From: UBA6080 sp964607515
GTDB taxonomy: Bacteria; Fermentibacterota; Fermentibacteria; Fermentibacterales; JCC-6
NCBI GenBank assembly: GCA_964607515.1
Contig: CAZSKU010000020.1
Location: 1 to 50,157 of the forward strand
Length of the DNA stretch: 50,157 bases
Reading direction: 5' to 3'
The notes under the pieces were generated by a model. It was not told the DNA's origin and ran no database searches. It saw only the letters and a list, made by a program, of their open reading frames with translations. Below, piece after piece: positions 17,688-25,486 of this stretch. Numbering within the stretch: position 1 is the first letter of the stretch; every line of letters starts with the position of its first letter. The position numbers were made by a program, and so were the translations under genes.

Positions 17688-18665
17688 ATGCGCCTTTCGT
17701 TGCTTGCTCTGCCGGTTCTCGCGCTTGTGCTTCATGCGGGTTCCGTCCCCTTCGCTTACGGCGGGGTTCTGAACTCGCCGGACGCTTACCTTCTTCAGCA
17801 CACTGAAATCGGCATCGGGGTGGGCGCCACCTCCTTCACCATGGAGGACTCCACCGGCGACATGCAGAACAAGCTCGTTACCGCGGGCTTTCTGGATGTC
17901 GGGCTCTTCGGTTACGGTCAGGTGGGAGTGTCCTATCTGGGCGACGGCGGAGTGGTGGCCAACCTGAAGATAATGGTGCTAAAGGAGGGGCTCGATGTCC
18001 CTGCTTTCGCCATCGGTTGCGAGAACATGATGGGGGCCGAGAGGGTGGACGTGTACACCGGCCCTCCGGGTTCGCCGGATTCCACCGGGGTCATTCCGGG
18101 CTACTACGACGAGGATGGCAACTACAACTACGACCACTCCCAGAACTGGTCGGCCTACGGCGTAGCCTCCAAGAGCATGAGATACCTGATAGGCGTTCCC
18201 GTGACCCTGAACCTGGGCATCGGCGTGGGAAGGTTCGTGGGAATCATAGACGGCGGAGCCCTGGGCATCGGCAGTTCCTGGGCCAACGGGTTGTTCGGGT
18301 CGGTTGTATGGGAACCCAGCAACGCGGTCACCGTGGCCTTCGAACAGGACGGACGCGACCTGAACTTCGGCATCTCCTATGATGTAAACAAGTATTTCTC
18401 CCTGAATCTGGCCATTGCGGAGCTGGAGATGGCCATGTTCCCCCCGGACGGAAGGGACCCCGGTGATCCCGCGCAGAATGCGAAATTTTCCCTTGCCGTC
18501 ACATCCAACATCGGGCCGCTGTTCGGCGGTCCCAGGAACGAGTTGGAAAGGGAGCAGCAGCGGATCGCCAGGGCCCGGGCCAGGCTCGAGGAGCTGGAAT
18601 CCCGGAGAAGGGCTGCCGAGGCTGAACTCCAGAGGCTCCGCGATCTTCTCGACGAGAGCAGGTAG
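17688..18665 (+). CDS. Outer-membrane-like protein with C-terminal coiled coil
   Basis: This 325-residue protein has a clear signal peptide (about residues 1-25, ending SVPFAYG) and a body of alternating glycine/aromatic strands (GVGATSF, FGYGQVGVSYLG, SWANGLFGSVVW, DLNFGISYDV) typical of an outer-membrane beta barrel. From about residue 280, after FGGPRNELE, the C-terminus is a 45-residue charged coiled coil rich in Arg, Glu and Leu. The start ATG 17688 follows GGAAGGAGT. It is first in the operon that also encodes TPR, TolQ/TolR and TonB-like proteins, so it probably forms the outer-membrane end of that system, with the coiled coil in the periplasm. No named family is recognised. Confidence 0.8.
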   Translation: MRLSLLALPVLALVLHAGSVPFAYGGVLNSPDAYLLQHTEIGIGVGATSFTMEDSTGDMQNKLVTAGFLDVGLFGYGQVGVSYLGDGGVVANLKIMVLKEGLDVPAFAIGCENMMGAERVDVYTGPPGSPDSTGVIPGYYDEDGNYNYDHSQNWSAYGVASKSMRYLIGVPVTLNLGIGVGRFVGIIDGGALGIGSSWANGLFGSVVWEPSNAVTVAFEQDGRDLNFGISYDVNKYFSLNLAIAELEMAMFPPDGRDPGDPAQNAKFSLAVTSNIGPLFGGPRNELEREQQRIARARARLEELESRRRAAEAELQRLRDLLDESR

Positions 18666-18673
18666 GCGAGGTC

Positions 18674-21600
18674 ATGGCCCCATTCCTTCGCCGGTACGTT
18701 TTTCTTCCCTTCCTGGCGGCTTTTCTTCTGAGCAGCGTCTCGGTTTCCCAGCCGGTGGAGATGACCCAGGAACAGAGGGAAGCCCTGCAGAGGGCCCGGC
18801 AGGAGATCGAAGACCTGGAGTTCCAGATCTCCCGGGAGGAGGAACGGCTTGCCAGGATCGAGAGCGAACTGGTTCTCCTCCGGCGCCAGAGGGCCCTGCT
18901 GGCCAGCGCCCAGTCGGCTTTCGAACTGGGGGAGGAGCTGTACACCGCCGGGTCAATAGTGTGGGCCCGGGACGCCTTCGAAGCCGTCATATCCAACTTC
19001 GACCGCTCCGAGTACACTGATCCCTCTTACTTCAGACTGCAGCTCATCGCCTTCGAGCTGCAGGACTTCGAGGCCGCCCTGGAGTACCACGAGATGCTCC
19101 TGACATCCTCCCCGGGTTTCGAATTCATGGAGATGTCCCTGATCGTGGCGGGCCTCGCGGAGTACAATCTCGGTCGTTTTCCTCAGGCCAGAACCAGGCT
19201 GGCAAGGGTGAATTCCACCGGCACCAACGGCCTGTTGGCGGACTACCTCTCGGCCGTGACCCTGGTGGCGGAGGGCGATAACGTATCCGCGATGGCCCTG
19301 CTGGAAACCGTGGTGGACAACGCCGGAAGGGCCAACGCCGCGATCGGTGAGAGGGCCCGGATAGCCATTGCCCAGATCCTGGTGGAAGAGGGCAGGTACG
19401 ACGAGGCTGTGAGGCAGTACACCAGGGTTTCTCCGTTCAGCCCCTACTACGATGTGGCGATGCTCGGCAAGGTCTGGACCCTCATGCGCCAGGAGCAGTA
19501 CCAGGAGGCCTACACCCTGGCGGAAAGGGTGCTCGACCAGGTACCCAACACCGACCTCAGAAGCGAGTTCGAACTGGCCATGGCCAACTGCGCCCTTGGT
19601 TCACAGGACATCGAGATCGCCGTGTCCCGATACCGGCAGCTGCTCAGCCAGTACCGAAGGTCAGACGCCCAGTACGACGACATTCTCGCGGGCGGGGACG
19701 ACTACGCCCAGCAGTACCAGTCGGAACGGGAGAGGCTGGAGCGAATGCGGCTCGGTCTGGCGGAGCTGAAGGAGGAAGCATACCAGCAGGGCGACATGGA
19801 GCTGGTGGCCATGATCGAGGAGGAGGAGGAGTCCATCCGCAACCTCTTCGTGGAGATCAGCGCCATGGAGGCCGCCCTGATGACCCCTGTGGAGATGGAC
19901 GTCGAGGCCATGAGGCGGGAGGTGAACCGGCTCATCGCCACCTCCCGGGCCAATACGGAGATACTGGTCCTGTCCGTGGATGAGGCCATGGGAGTCGCCG
20001 ACCAGCGGGGAACCGAGGCGGACAGGCAGAGCCTACGGCAGCTGGAGGGCGAGGTGGGACGGATCCGGCTGGCCCTTCAGGACCTGGCCAGCAAGATGGA
20101 GTCGGGCCTCGCCGGCGACCATGACTGGGTGCAGGAGACCCAGTACGGCATAGCCATCGCCACCTTCATCGAAAGGGAACTGAAGCGGGATTCCCTGAAC
20201 TACCTCGGTTCCTTCTACCAGGCCAGGATCGAGGACGCCTACGCCGCCGGTGACTCCGCCGAGGCCTCCCGGCTCAGCGACCAGAGACGCCGGGAGACCA
20301 CGGCCATTCAGGAGCGGATTGACTCGAAGGCCGTGGAGTGCGCCTCCTACTTCGAGGAGTACCTGGCCCTGTTCCCCGAAAGCAGGTTCTCTGCGGACGT
20401 CCTTGTCAGGCTGGCGCAGCTCTATTACGACATTGACAAGAACGCCTATCTCGACAGGATTGCCGCCTCCGGGGGCGAGGATTTCGTTCCGATGGATCTC
20501 AGCCGCACCATCGACCTTTACCAGAGGGTGCTCACCAACTACCCCGAAAGCGAAGTGGAAGACGTCGCCCTGTACTCCCTGGGATACGCCCTGAACGAGG
20601 TGGGCGACCAGCACGGCGCCATAACGAACTACAGAAGACTCCTGAACCAGTACCCCGACAGCCCCCTGGCGGCGGAAACATTCGTCCGTGCCGGCGATCA
20701 CTACTTCGACAGCTTCGTCTTCGACAGCGCCATGGTCTACTACGACCGGGTCATGGACCACCCGGGAGCCAACTCGACGGTGTTCCAGTTCGGCCTGTAC
20801 AAACTCGGATGGACCTACTACCTCCTGAACGATTATCCCTCCTCGATCGCTGTCTTTGCATACCTTATAGAAGACACGGGGAAGATGGAGGAACTGGGCC
20901 TCGGCAGGGGTTCAGCCATGGTGGACGAGGCCACGGAGTACATCGCCCACAGTTTCATGGAACAGCAGATGGGTCCGGCGGTGCAGATGGCCTCGAACTT
21001 CCTGGACGGCTTCGACCGTCCGGAGATAACCGTGGCCGTGCTGAGGCGCATGGGCGACTTCTACATCGAGCAGGGCTACTGGAACGAAGCCGTCGCGGCC
21101 TACACCGCATTGCTGAGCCGGGACGCCTACAGCACCGATGCCCCCTTCATTCAGGCCCGGATAGCCGCGGCATACGAGGGCTCCGGCGACATGCTGGCGG
21201 CGGTGCAGGCCAGGGAAACCCTGGTGGAGACCTACGGCAGAGTCGGCGACTGGGCTTCCCATTCCCAGGATTCCACAAGGTTCGCCGAGGTGGACTCCAT
21301 CCGGGCCGCGGCCCTGGAGCAGGCCATCACCTACCATCTCTCCACCGCGGCCCAGCTGCCGGAAGACCAGGCGGGTCTCACCAGCCACTACCAGAATCTG
21401 ATCTCCCGGCTGCAGACCTACCTGACGGAGTACGGCGACAGGAGGGTGGCATACGACTACCGGTTCTACCTGGGTGACGCCTTCTACGCGGTGGGTGACT
21501 ACATGAACGCAGGCGATGCATATCTGGAGGTGGCCTACGACAACTCCAGCACCCAGAAACAGGAGACGGCCCTGGGCAACGCCTTCACCTCGTACTACAG

Positions 21601-23050
21601 CGCCTACACCCAGAGCGTCGTTCCCGACAGCGCTCTCCTGAGGGACAAGCTGAAGGAAACCGCGTACTTCTATACTTCCCACTACCCGGCCGGGCAGTAC
21701 GCAGACCAGTTCCTCTTCGCCACCGCCAGCAGCTACTACAATGCGGGGGACTACGAGAACTCCAGGGAGATCTACGCCAGGATCTACAACGAGTACCCCA
21801 GGTCGCAGTACGTAGCCAGAGCCGCACGATACGTGGCCTCATCCTTCGAGGCCCAGAAGATGTACGCCGACGCGGAGCAGTGGTACGGCAGGGCGGCCGA
21901 CGCCGCGGCTCTCACCGGGGAGGACCTGGGGGAGGACTTCGATCTCCTGGCCGCCAGCGCCGCCTACCTCGACGCCGAGAACCTGGCCGCCAGCGAGGAT
22001 ACCGCAACGCTTCTGGCCGCCGCCGCCAGGTTCGAGGAGTCCGCCCGGGCCCACCCCGGGACAGAAGTGGCCCCCAACGCCCTCTTCGACGCCGGCGAGA
22101 CCTACGGCAAGGCGGGCGACCTGCTCAACGCCATCAGGGTCTTCACCGACCTGGCGAACCTCTACCCCGACAACCCGCTGGCTCCCCAGGGGCTCCTCAG
22201 GGCCGCATTCCTTGCCACCGAGGCAAAGGACTACATCCGGGCCGGAGAGACCTACCTCGAGGCCTACAACAGGTATCCAACCTCGGAGGAGATGGCCGGC
22301 GCCATCTACTCCGCGGCCCTGAGCTTCGAGGAGGGCGGCAGCGTCGACCGGGCCATGACCGTGTACGACAGGATCATCCGGGAGAGGAGCGCCAGCCCCG
22401 ACGTAATGGTGACCGCCCTGGGCAAGTACGGCGACTACCTCTTCGACAGGATGGACTACCAGGGCGCCAGACTGACGTACCAGGACTGCATCACCACCTA
22501 CGACAACTACCGGGAGGGGCCTGCGGCCCATCCCGCCAGGGCCGCCTTCCGGCTGGGAGAGATGGCCCGGATGAGCTACGACGCCGTGACCGTGTACGAC
22601 ACCCAGACCGCCACCGCCAAGACCCAGCTCAAGGTGGAGGTGGAGAACTGGTACGCCAAGTCCCTCACCTACAACGTGGACACCTGGTTCATGGCCTCCT
22701 GCGCCCGGGCGGGGGAACTCTTCGAGGACTACGCCAACGCCATAGCCTTCATGCCGCCCCCGGAGGGGCTGGACGAGGCCGGGGTGGAGGAGTTCTACAG
22801 CCAGCTCTACATTCAGATCTACGAACCGAACATGCAGAACGCGATAAACGTCTACACCACGGCCATACAGAAGGCCGTTTCCGCGGGGGTCACCAACGAG
22901 TGGGTGGAAAGGGCCGCCACCAATCTCGAGATGCTTTCCCCGGGCAGTGTCGGGGCACTGGGTCTTCCGGGATACGGGCCGCCCCCGGAACCTGAACCTG
23001 AACCGGTTCCCGAAGACACCTCAGCCCCTGAACCCGGAGGTGCGCAGTGA
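18674..23050 (+). CDS. Giant exported tetratricopeptide-repeat protein
   Basis: The protein (1458 residues) has a signal peptide (about 1-26), a coiled coil (about 32-75) and then many TPR-like helical pairs with typical signatures such as FPESRFSADVLVRLAQLYYDI, LYPDNPLAPQGLL and YPRSQYVARAARYVASSF. A second acidic coiled segment lies around 350-410. The C-terminus ends in a proline/glutamate-rich tail (PEPEPEPVPEDT). TPR scaffolds of this kind link envelope layers; the Myxococcus gliding machine has exported TPR proteins in equivalent operons. ATG 18674 lies eight bases after the previous stop, and the last four bases overlap the next gene. Periplasmic or outer-membrane-associated scaffold is the most likely role. 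Confidence 0.88.
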   Translation: MAPFLRRYVFLPFLAAFLLSSVSVSQPVEMTQEQREALQRARQEIEDLEFQISREEERLARIESELVLLRRQRALLASAQSAFELGEELYTAGSIVWARDAFEAVISNFDRSEYTDPSYFRLQLIAFELQDFEAALEYHEMLLTSSPGFEFMEMSLIVAGLAEYNLGRFPQARTRLARVNSTGTNGLLADYLSAVTLVAEGDNVSAMALLETVVDNAGRANAAIGERARIAIAQILVEEGRYDEAVRQYTRVSPFSPYYDVAMLGKVWTLMRQEQYQEAYTLAERVLDQVPNTDLRSEFELAMANCALGSQDIEIAVSRYRQLLSQYRRSDAQYDDILAGGDDYAQQYQSERERLERMRLGLAELKEEAYQQGDMELVAMIEEEEESIRNLFVEISAMEAALMTPVEMDVEAMRREVNRLIATSRANTEILVLSVDEAMGVADQRGTEADRQSLRQLEGEVGRIRLALQDLASKMESGLAGDHDWVQETQYGIAIATFIERELKRDSLNYLGSFYQARIEDAYAAGDSAEASRLSDQRRRETTAIQERIDSKAVECASYFEEYLALFPESRFSADVLVRLAQLYYDIDKNAYLDRIAASGGEDFVPMDLSRTIDLYQRVLTNYPESEVEDVALYSLGYALNEVGDQHGAITNYRRLLNQYPDSPLAAETFVRAGDHYFDSFVFDSAMVYYDRVMDHPGANSTVFQFGLYKLGWTYYLLNDYPSSIAVFAYLIEDTGKMEELGLGRGSAMVDEATEYIAHSFMEQQMGPAVQMASNFLDGFDRPEITVAVLRRMGDFYIEQGYWNEAVAAYTALLSRDAYSTDAPFIQARIAAAYEGSGDMLAAVQARETLVETYGRVGDWASHSQDSTRFAEVDSIRAAALEQAITYHLSTAAQLPEDQAGLTSHYQNLISRLQTYLTEYGDRRVAYDYRFYLGDAFYAVGDYMNAGDAYLEVAYDNSSTQKQETALGNAFTSYYSAYTQSVVPDSALLRDKLKETAYFYTSHYPAGQYADQFLFATASSYYNAGDYENSREIYARIYNEYPRSQYVARAARYVASSFEAQKMYADAEQWYGRAADAAALTGEDLGEDFDLLAASAAYLDAENLAASEDTATLLAAAARFEESARAHPGTEVAPNALFDAGETYGKAGDLLNAIRVFTDLANLYPDNPLAPQGLLRAAFLATEAKDYIRAGETYLEAYNRYPTSEEMAGAIYSAALSFEEGGSVDRAMTVYDRIIRERSASPDVMVTALGKYGDYLFDRMDYQGARLTYQDCITTYDNYREGPAAHPARAAFRLGEMARMSYDAVTVYDTQTATAKTQLKVEVENWYAKSLTYNVDTWFMASCARAGELFEDYANAIAFMPPPEGLDEAGVEEFYSQLYIQIYEPNMQNAINVYTTAIQKAVSAGVTNEWVERAATNLEMLSPGSVGALGLPGYGPPPEPEPEPVPEDTSAPEPGGAQ

Positions 23051-23490
23051 GGTTTTCCTGGGCGGTTCCTTTGCTGATATGCACCGCTCTCTTCGGGCAG
23101 CCCACCCAGGGAGGCGGAGCCAGGCTGGAGGGTGGCAGGCTCATTCTCGAGGAGATAACCATCCTCGGAGAACTCAGAACTCCCCAGGCGCTGTTCCTCA
23201 TGCTGAAATCCACCCCCAACCTCAGCAACGTTCTGCTGAACCGCAGCTTCCTGGAGGATGTGGTCAGGCCGATCTACCCAGGGGCATTTTCCACCGAGAC
23301 CAGTTTCACCGTTGACGGCTCCAGGGGGCAGCCTCTGCCCATGTGGGCCAGGTACGGCACGGTCGCCCTCCTTGGCGGGCTCAGCGCTTACAGCTATGCT
23401 ACGGACAATTCGGAATCCGGTCTGATCTTCGGGGTCATGGCCGGTATGGACCTTGTAGGTAACCTGCTCTACGACTTTCTTGGTCGCTAG
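23047..23490 (+). CDS. Small exported membrane protein of the TolQR-linked operon
   Basis: This 147-residue protein begins at GTG 23047, overlapping the TPR gene stop by four bases. It has a signal peptide (about 1-20), a segment that reads like a short periplasmic alpha/beta domain (ILEEITILGELRTPQALFLML, then LNRSFLEDVV), and C-terminal hydrophobic stretches (about 100-120 and 125-145) ending LLYDFLGR. The first part resembles the TonB-dependent or POTRA-like pattern only weakly. No family is recognised. Its position between the TPR scaffold and the TolQ-like motor makes it a probable component of the same complex. Confidence 0.75.
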   Translation: MRFSWAVPLLICTALFGQPTQGGGARLEGGRLILEEITILGELRTPQALFLMLKSTPNLSNVLLNRSFLEDVVRPIYPGAFSTETSFTVDGSRGQPLPMWARYGTVALLGGLSAYSYATDNSESGLIFGVMAGMDLVGNLLYDFLGR

Positions 23491-23514
23491 GGCGCCTTGA
23501 GAGGAGAGATCCAG

Positions 23515-24366
23515 ATGCGCCTCAACCTGTTCGCTCTGCTGGTTGTCATGGTCATTCCCTTCGCGGTCTACGCCCAGCCCCCCGATTCGACTGCGGCTGA
23601 CAGTCTGCAGGCGGCCGAGGGTGACTCCACCCTGGTTCCCGACACCGCCGAGGTGGTGGAGGAAATCGCTCCCGACACCGTCGAAGCGGCGGAGAACGGG
23701 GAGGAAGCCCCGGTGGAAGAGGTCAGGGGAGGCTTCTTCAGCGATTTCGCCCTTTTCTTTCGTCAGGGCGGTCCCGCCATGTGGGCTATTCTCATCTTCT
23801 TCGTGGTGGGAATCGTCATCTTCATCGAAAGGATATCCTTTCTGTTCGGCACCGCCGCGGTGAAGCCCGAGGCCTTCATGGCAAGGATAGCCGACCTGAT
23901 CCGCAAGGGCAGCATCGAGGGCGCCATCGCGGAAACCACCCGCTACACGGCCCCCCTCTCGAGAATCATCGAGGCGGCGCTCCGGAACTATCGGGGCACC
24001 GAGAGGGACATACAGAACGCCGTGGACGAAATGGCCCTGGCGGAACTTCCCAGGATCAACTCCCGGATAAGCTACCTGGCCATGCTGGCCAACGTCTCCA
24101 CCATGGTCGGGCTGCTGGGAACCATCTTCGGTCTGATCGCGGCCTTCGCGGCGGTGGCTGCGGCTGACCCGGAACAGAAGAGCCTGATGCTGGCCAACGG
24201 TATCTCCCAGGCCATGAACACCACCGCCTTCGGCCTCATCAGCGCCATTCCATTGCTCATCGTCCACTCGGTGCTCACCTCCCGGGCCGACAAGCTGGTG
24301 GACCAGATAGACCGTTACAGCGTCATGGTGATGAACATGCTGGCCGCCGCCAGGAAGGGTGACTGA
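23515..24366 (+). CDS. TolQ/ExbB/MotA-family proton-channel protein with exported N-terminal extension
   Basis: The 283-residue protein carries the MotA/TolQ/ExbB domain from about residue 80: first membrane helix WAILIFFVVGIVIFIERI, a cytoplasmic helical loop, then the paired helices with the hallmark STMVGLLGTIFGLIAAF and an STAFGL-like NTTAFGLISAIP. These proteins form the pentameric stator channel driven by proton flow. Unusually, the N-terminus is a signal-like segment (about 1-19, ending AVYAQ) followed by about 55 acidic residues before the first channel helix. ATG 23515 follows GAGGAGAG. The stop overlaps the first TolR-like gene by one base (TGATG). Confidence 0.92.
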   Translation: MRLNLFALLVVMVIPFAVYAQPPDSTAADSLQAAEGDSTLVPDTAEVVEEIAPDTVEAAENGEEAPVEEVRGGFFSDFALFFRQGGPAMWAILIFFVVGIVIFIERISFLFGTAAVKPEAFMARIADLIRKGSIEGAIAETTRYTAPLSRIIEAALRNYRGTERDIQNAVDEMALAELPRINSRISYLAMLANVSTMVGLLGTIFGLIAAFAAVAAADPEQKSLMLANGISQAMNTTAFGLISAIPLLIVHSVLTSRADKLVDQIDRYSVMVMNMLAAARKGD

Positions 24367-24944
24367 TGGCCAAGGCGGCATCCGGAAGAAGCAGACGGAT
24401 CAAGCACGAGGCCGAGCTGGACATGCTTCCGGTGATGAACCTCTTCTGCTGCATCATTCCGTTCCTCCTGCTCAGCGCGTCCTTCCTGGAGATAACGGTG
24501 ATAAGCATGAGCGGAACCGAGGGAGTGACCGCTGGCGGCGCCGGGGCGACCGCCAACCTGATGCGCTCCGAGGAGGACAGGCTGCAGCCGAAGATCATCA
24601 TCACCGAGGAGGAGATGTTCATCGGAACCTCCGCCGGAACCGTTCACGTCAGCTATTCCTTCCAGGAGGACCGGGACACTAACAGCGACGGCGTGTACGA
24701 CACCCGGGTGACCTCCTTCCACTGGGATTCCCTGGCCACCCAGATCAACGAGGTTCACGATCTTCTCTCGGAGAGCTATCCCCAGATCACCTTTCGCAAG
24801 ATCATCATCCTCACCGTGGAGGAGACCAGGTACGAGAGCATCATCCGGGCAATAGACATCGCAGGAGCCGCCGGATTCGACCAGCCCGGGCTTCAGGTGG
24901 CCCCCTCGGCCTCGGTGGCCAGCGCCATGGGAGGTCAGCGATGA
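24366..24944 (+). CDS. TolR/ExbD-family protein lacking the channel aspartate
   Basis: The protein (192 residues) has a short basic cytoplasmic N-terminus, one membrane helix (about 20-42) and a periplasmic domain ending in an Ala/Ser-rich tail. Aligned to ExbD (NVTPFIDVMLVLL), its helix reads DMLPVMNLFCCII, so the position of the proton-carrying aspartate is N25. A 40-residue insertion-like acidic/glycine segment (GTEGVTAGGAG, EEDRLQPK) precedes the periplasmic fold. The gene overlaps its neighbours by 1 and 4 bases and is paired with a second TolR-like gene that does keep the aspartate. It is probably a structural or regulatory partner in a mixed TolR dimer. Confidence 0.88.
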   Translation: MAKAASGRSRRIKHEAELDMLPVMNLFCCIIPFLLLSASFLEITVISMSGTEGVTAGGAGATANLMRSEEDRLQPKIIITEEEMFIGTSAGTVHVSYSFQEDRDTNSDGVYDTRVTSFHWDSLATQINEVHDLLSESYPQITFRKIIILTVEETRYESIIRAIDIAGAAGFDQPGLQVAPSASVASAMGGQR

Positions 24945-25486
24945 GCGCTCCCTCCAAGAGGCATGTACCGGTGCTGCTGGGATCGGGGAAGTCCAAAGCC
25001 ATAGCCAGGGCCGGTGATCAGAAGGCCGCTCTGAACCTCACCTCAATGATAGACATGTTCACCATCCTGGTGGTCTTCCTTCTGAAGAGCTATTCCGCCG
25101 AAGGGGCCATCGTCACCATCAGCGACGCCCTCACTCTGCCCAAGGCCAGGTCCGAGAGCAGGATGGAGATGAAACTGGAGATCCAGGTGAACAACCAGGT
25201 GATAGTGGTGGACGGAGACCCGGTGGTGGCGGTCAACCGGGATCTCACATCCACCGGCGGCTCCATCCGTCCGCTGGTGGTGCGCCTCAGGGATCACCTG
25301 GAATATTCGAGGAGCGTCCGGGGTACCATCACCGAGGAGGAGATGAAGATCAACATCCAGGGTGACCAGGGTATTCCGGCGATTCTTCTCCAGAGGGTCA
25401 TGGCCAGCTGTACCGAAGCCGGATTTACCAGCCAGAACCTGGCGGTCATCAAGGATGAAACCGTCGGCGAGGGTGAGGAGGAATGA
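24941..25486 (+). CDS. TolR/ExbD-family protein with conserved channel aspartate
   Basis: This 181-residue protein has a 30-residue basic N-terminus, a membrane helix (about 32-52) with the expected aspartate at D38 in TSMIDMFTILVVFLL, and a periplasmic ExbD-like domain containing EIQVNNQVIVVDGDPVV and a final LLQRVMASCTEAGF helix. In the family that aspartate accepts protons from the TolQ channel to drive movement. It overlaps the previous TolR-like gene by four bases and the following gene by four bases. Together with 23515-24366 it should form the energised core of the complex. Confidence 0.92.
   Translation: MSAPSKRHVPVLLGSGKSKAIARAGDQKAALNLTSMIDMFTILVVFLLKSYSAEGAIVTISDALTLPKARSESRMEMKLEIQVNNQVIVVDGDPVVAVNRDLTSTGGSIRPLVVRLRDHLEYSRSVRGTITEEEMKINIQGDQGIPAILLQRVMASCTEAGFTSQNLAVIKDETVGEGEEE

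Noticed and set aside
22852..24381. Minus-strand frame of 509 codons
   Set aside because: It lies opposite the TPR tail, small membrane protein and TolQ genes and has a His/Gly-rich nonsense composition.
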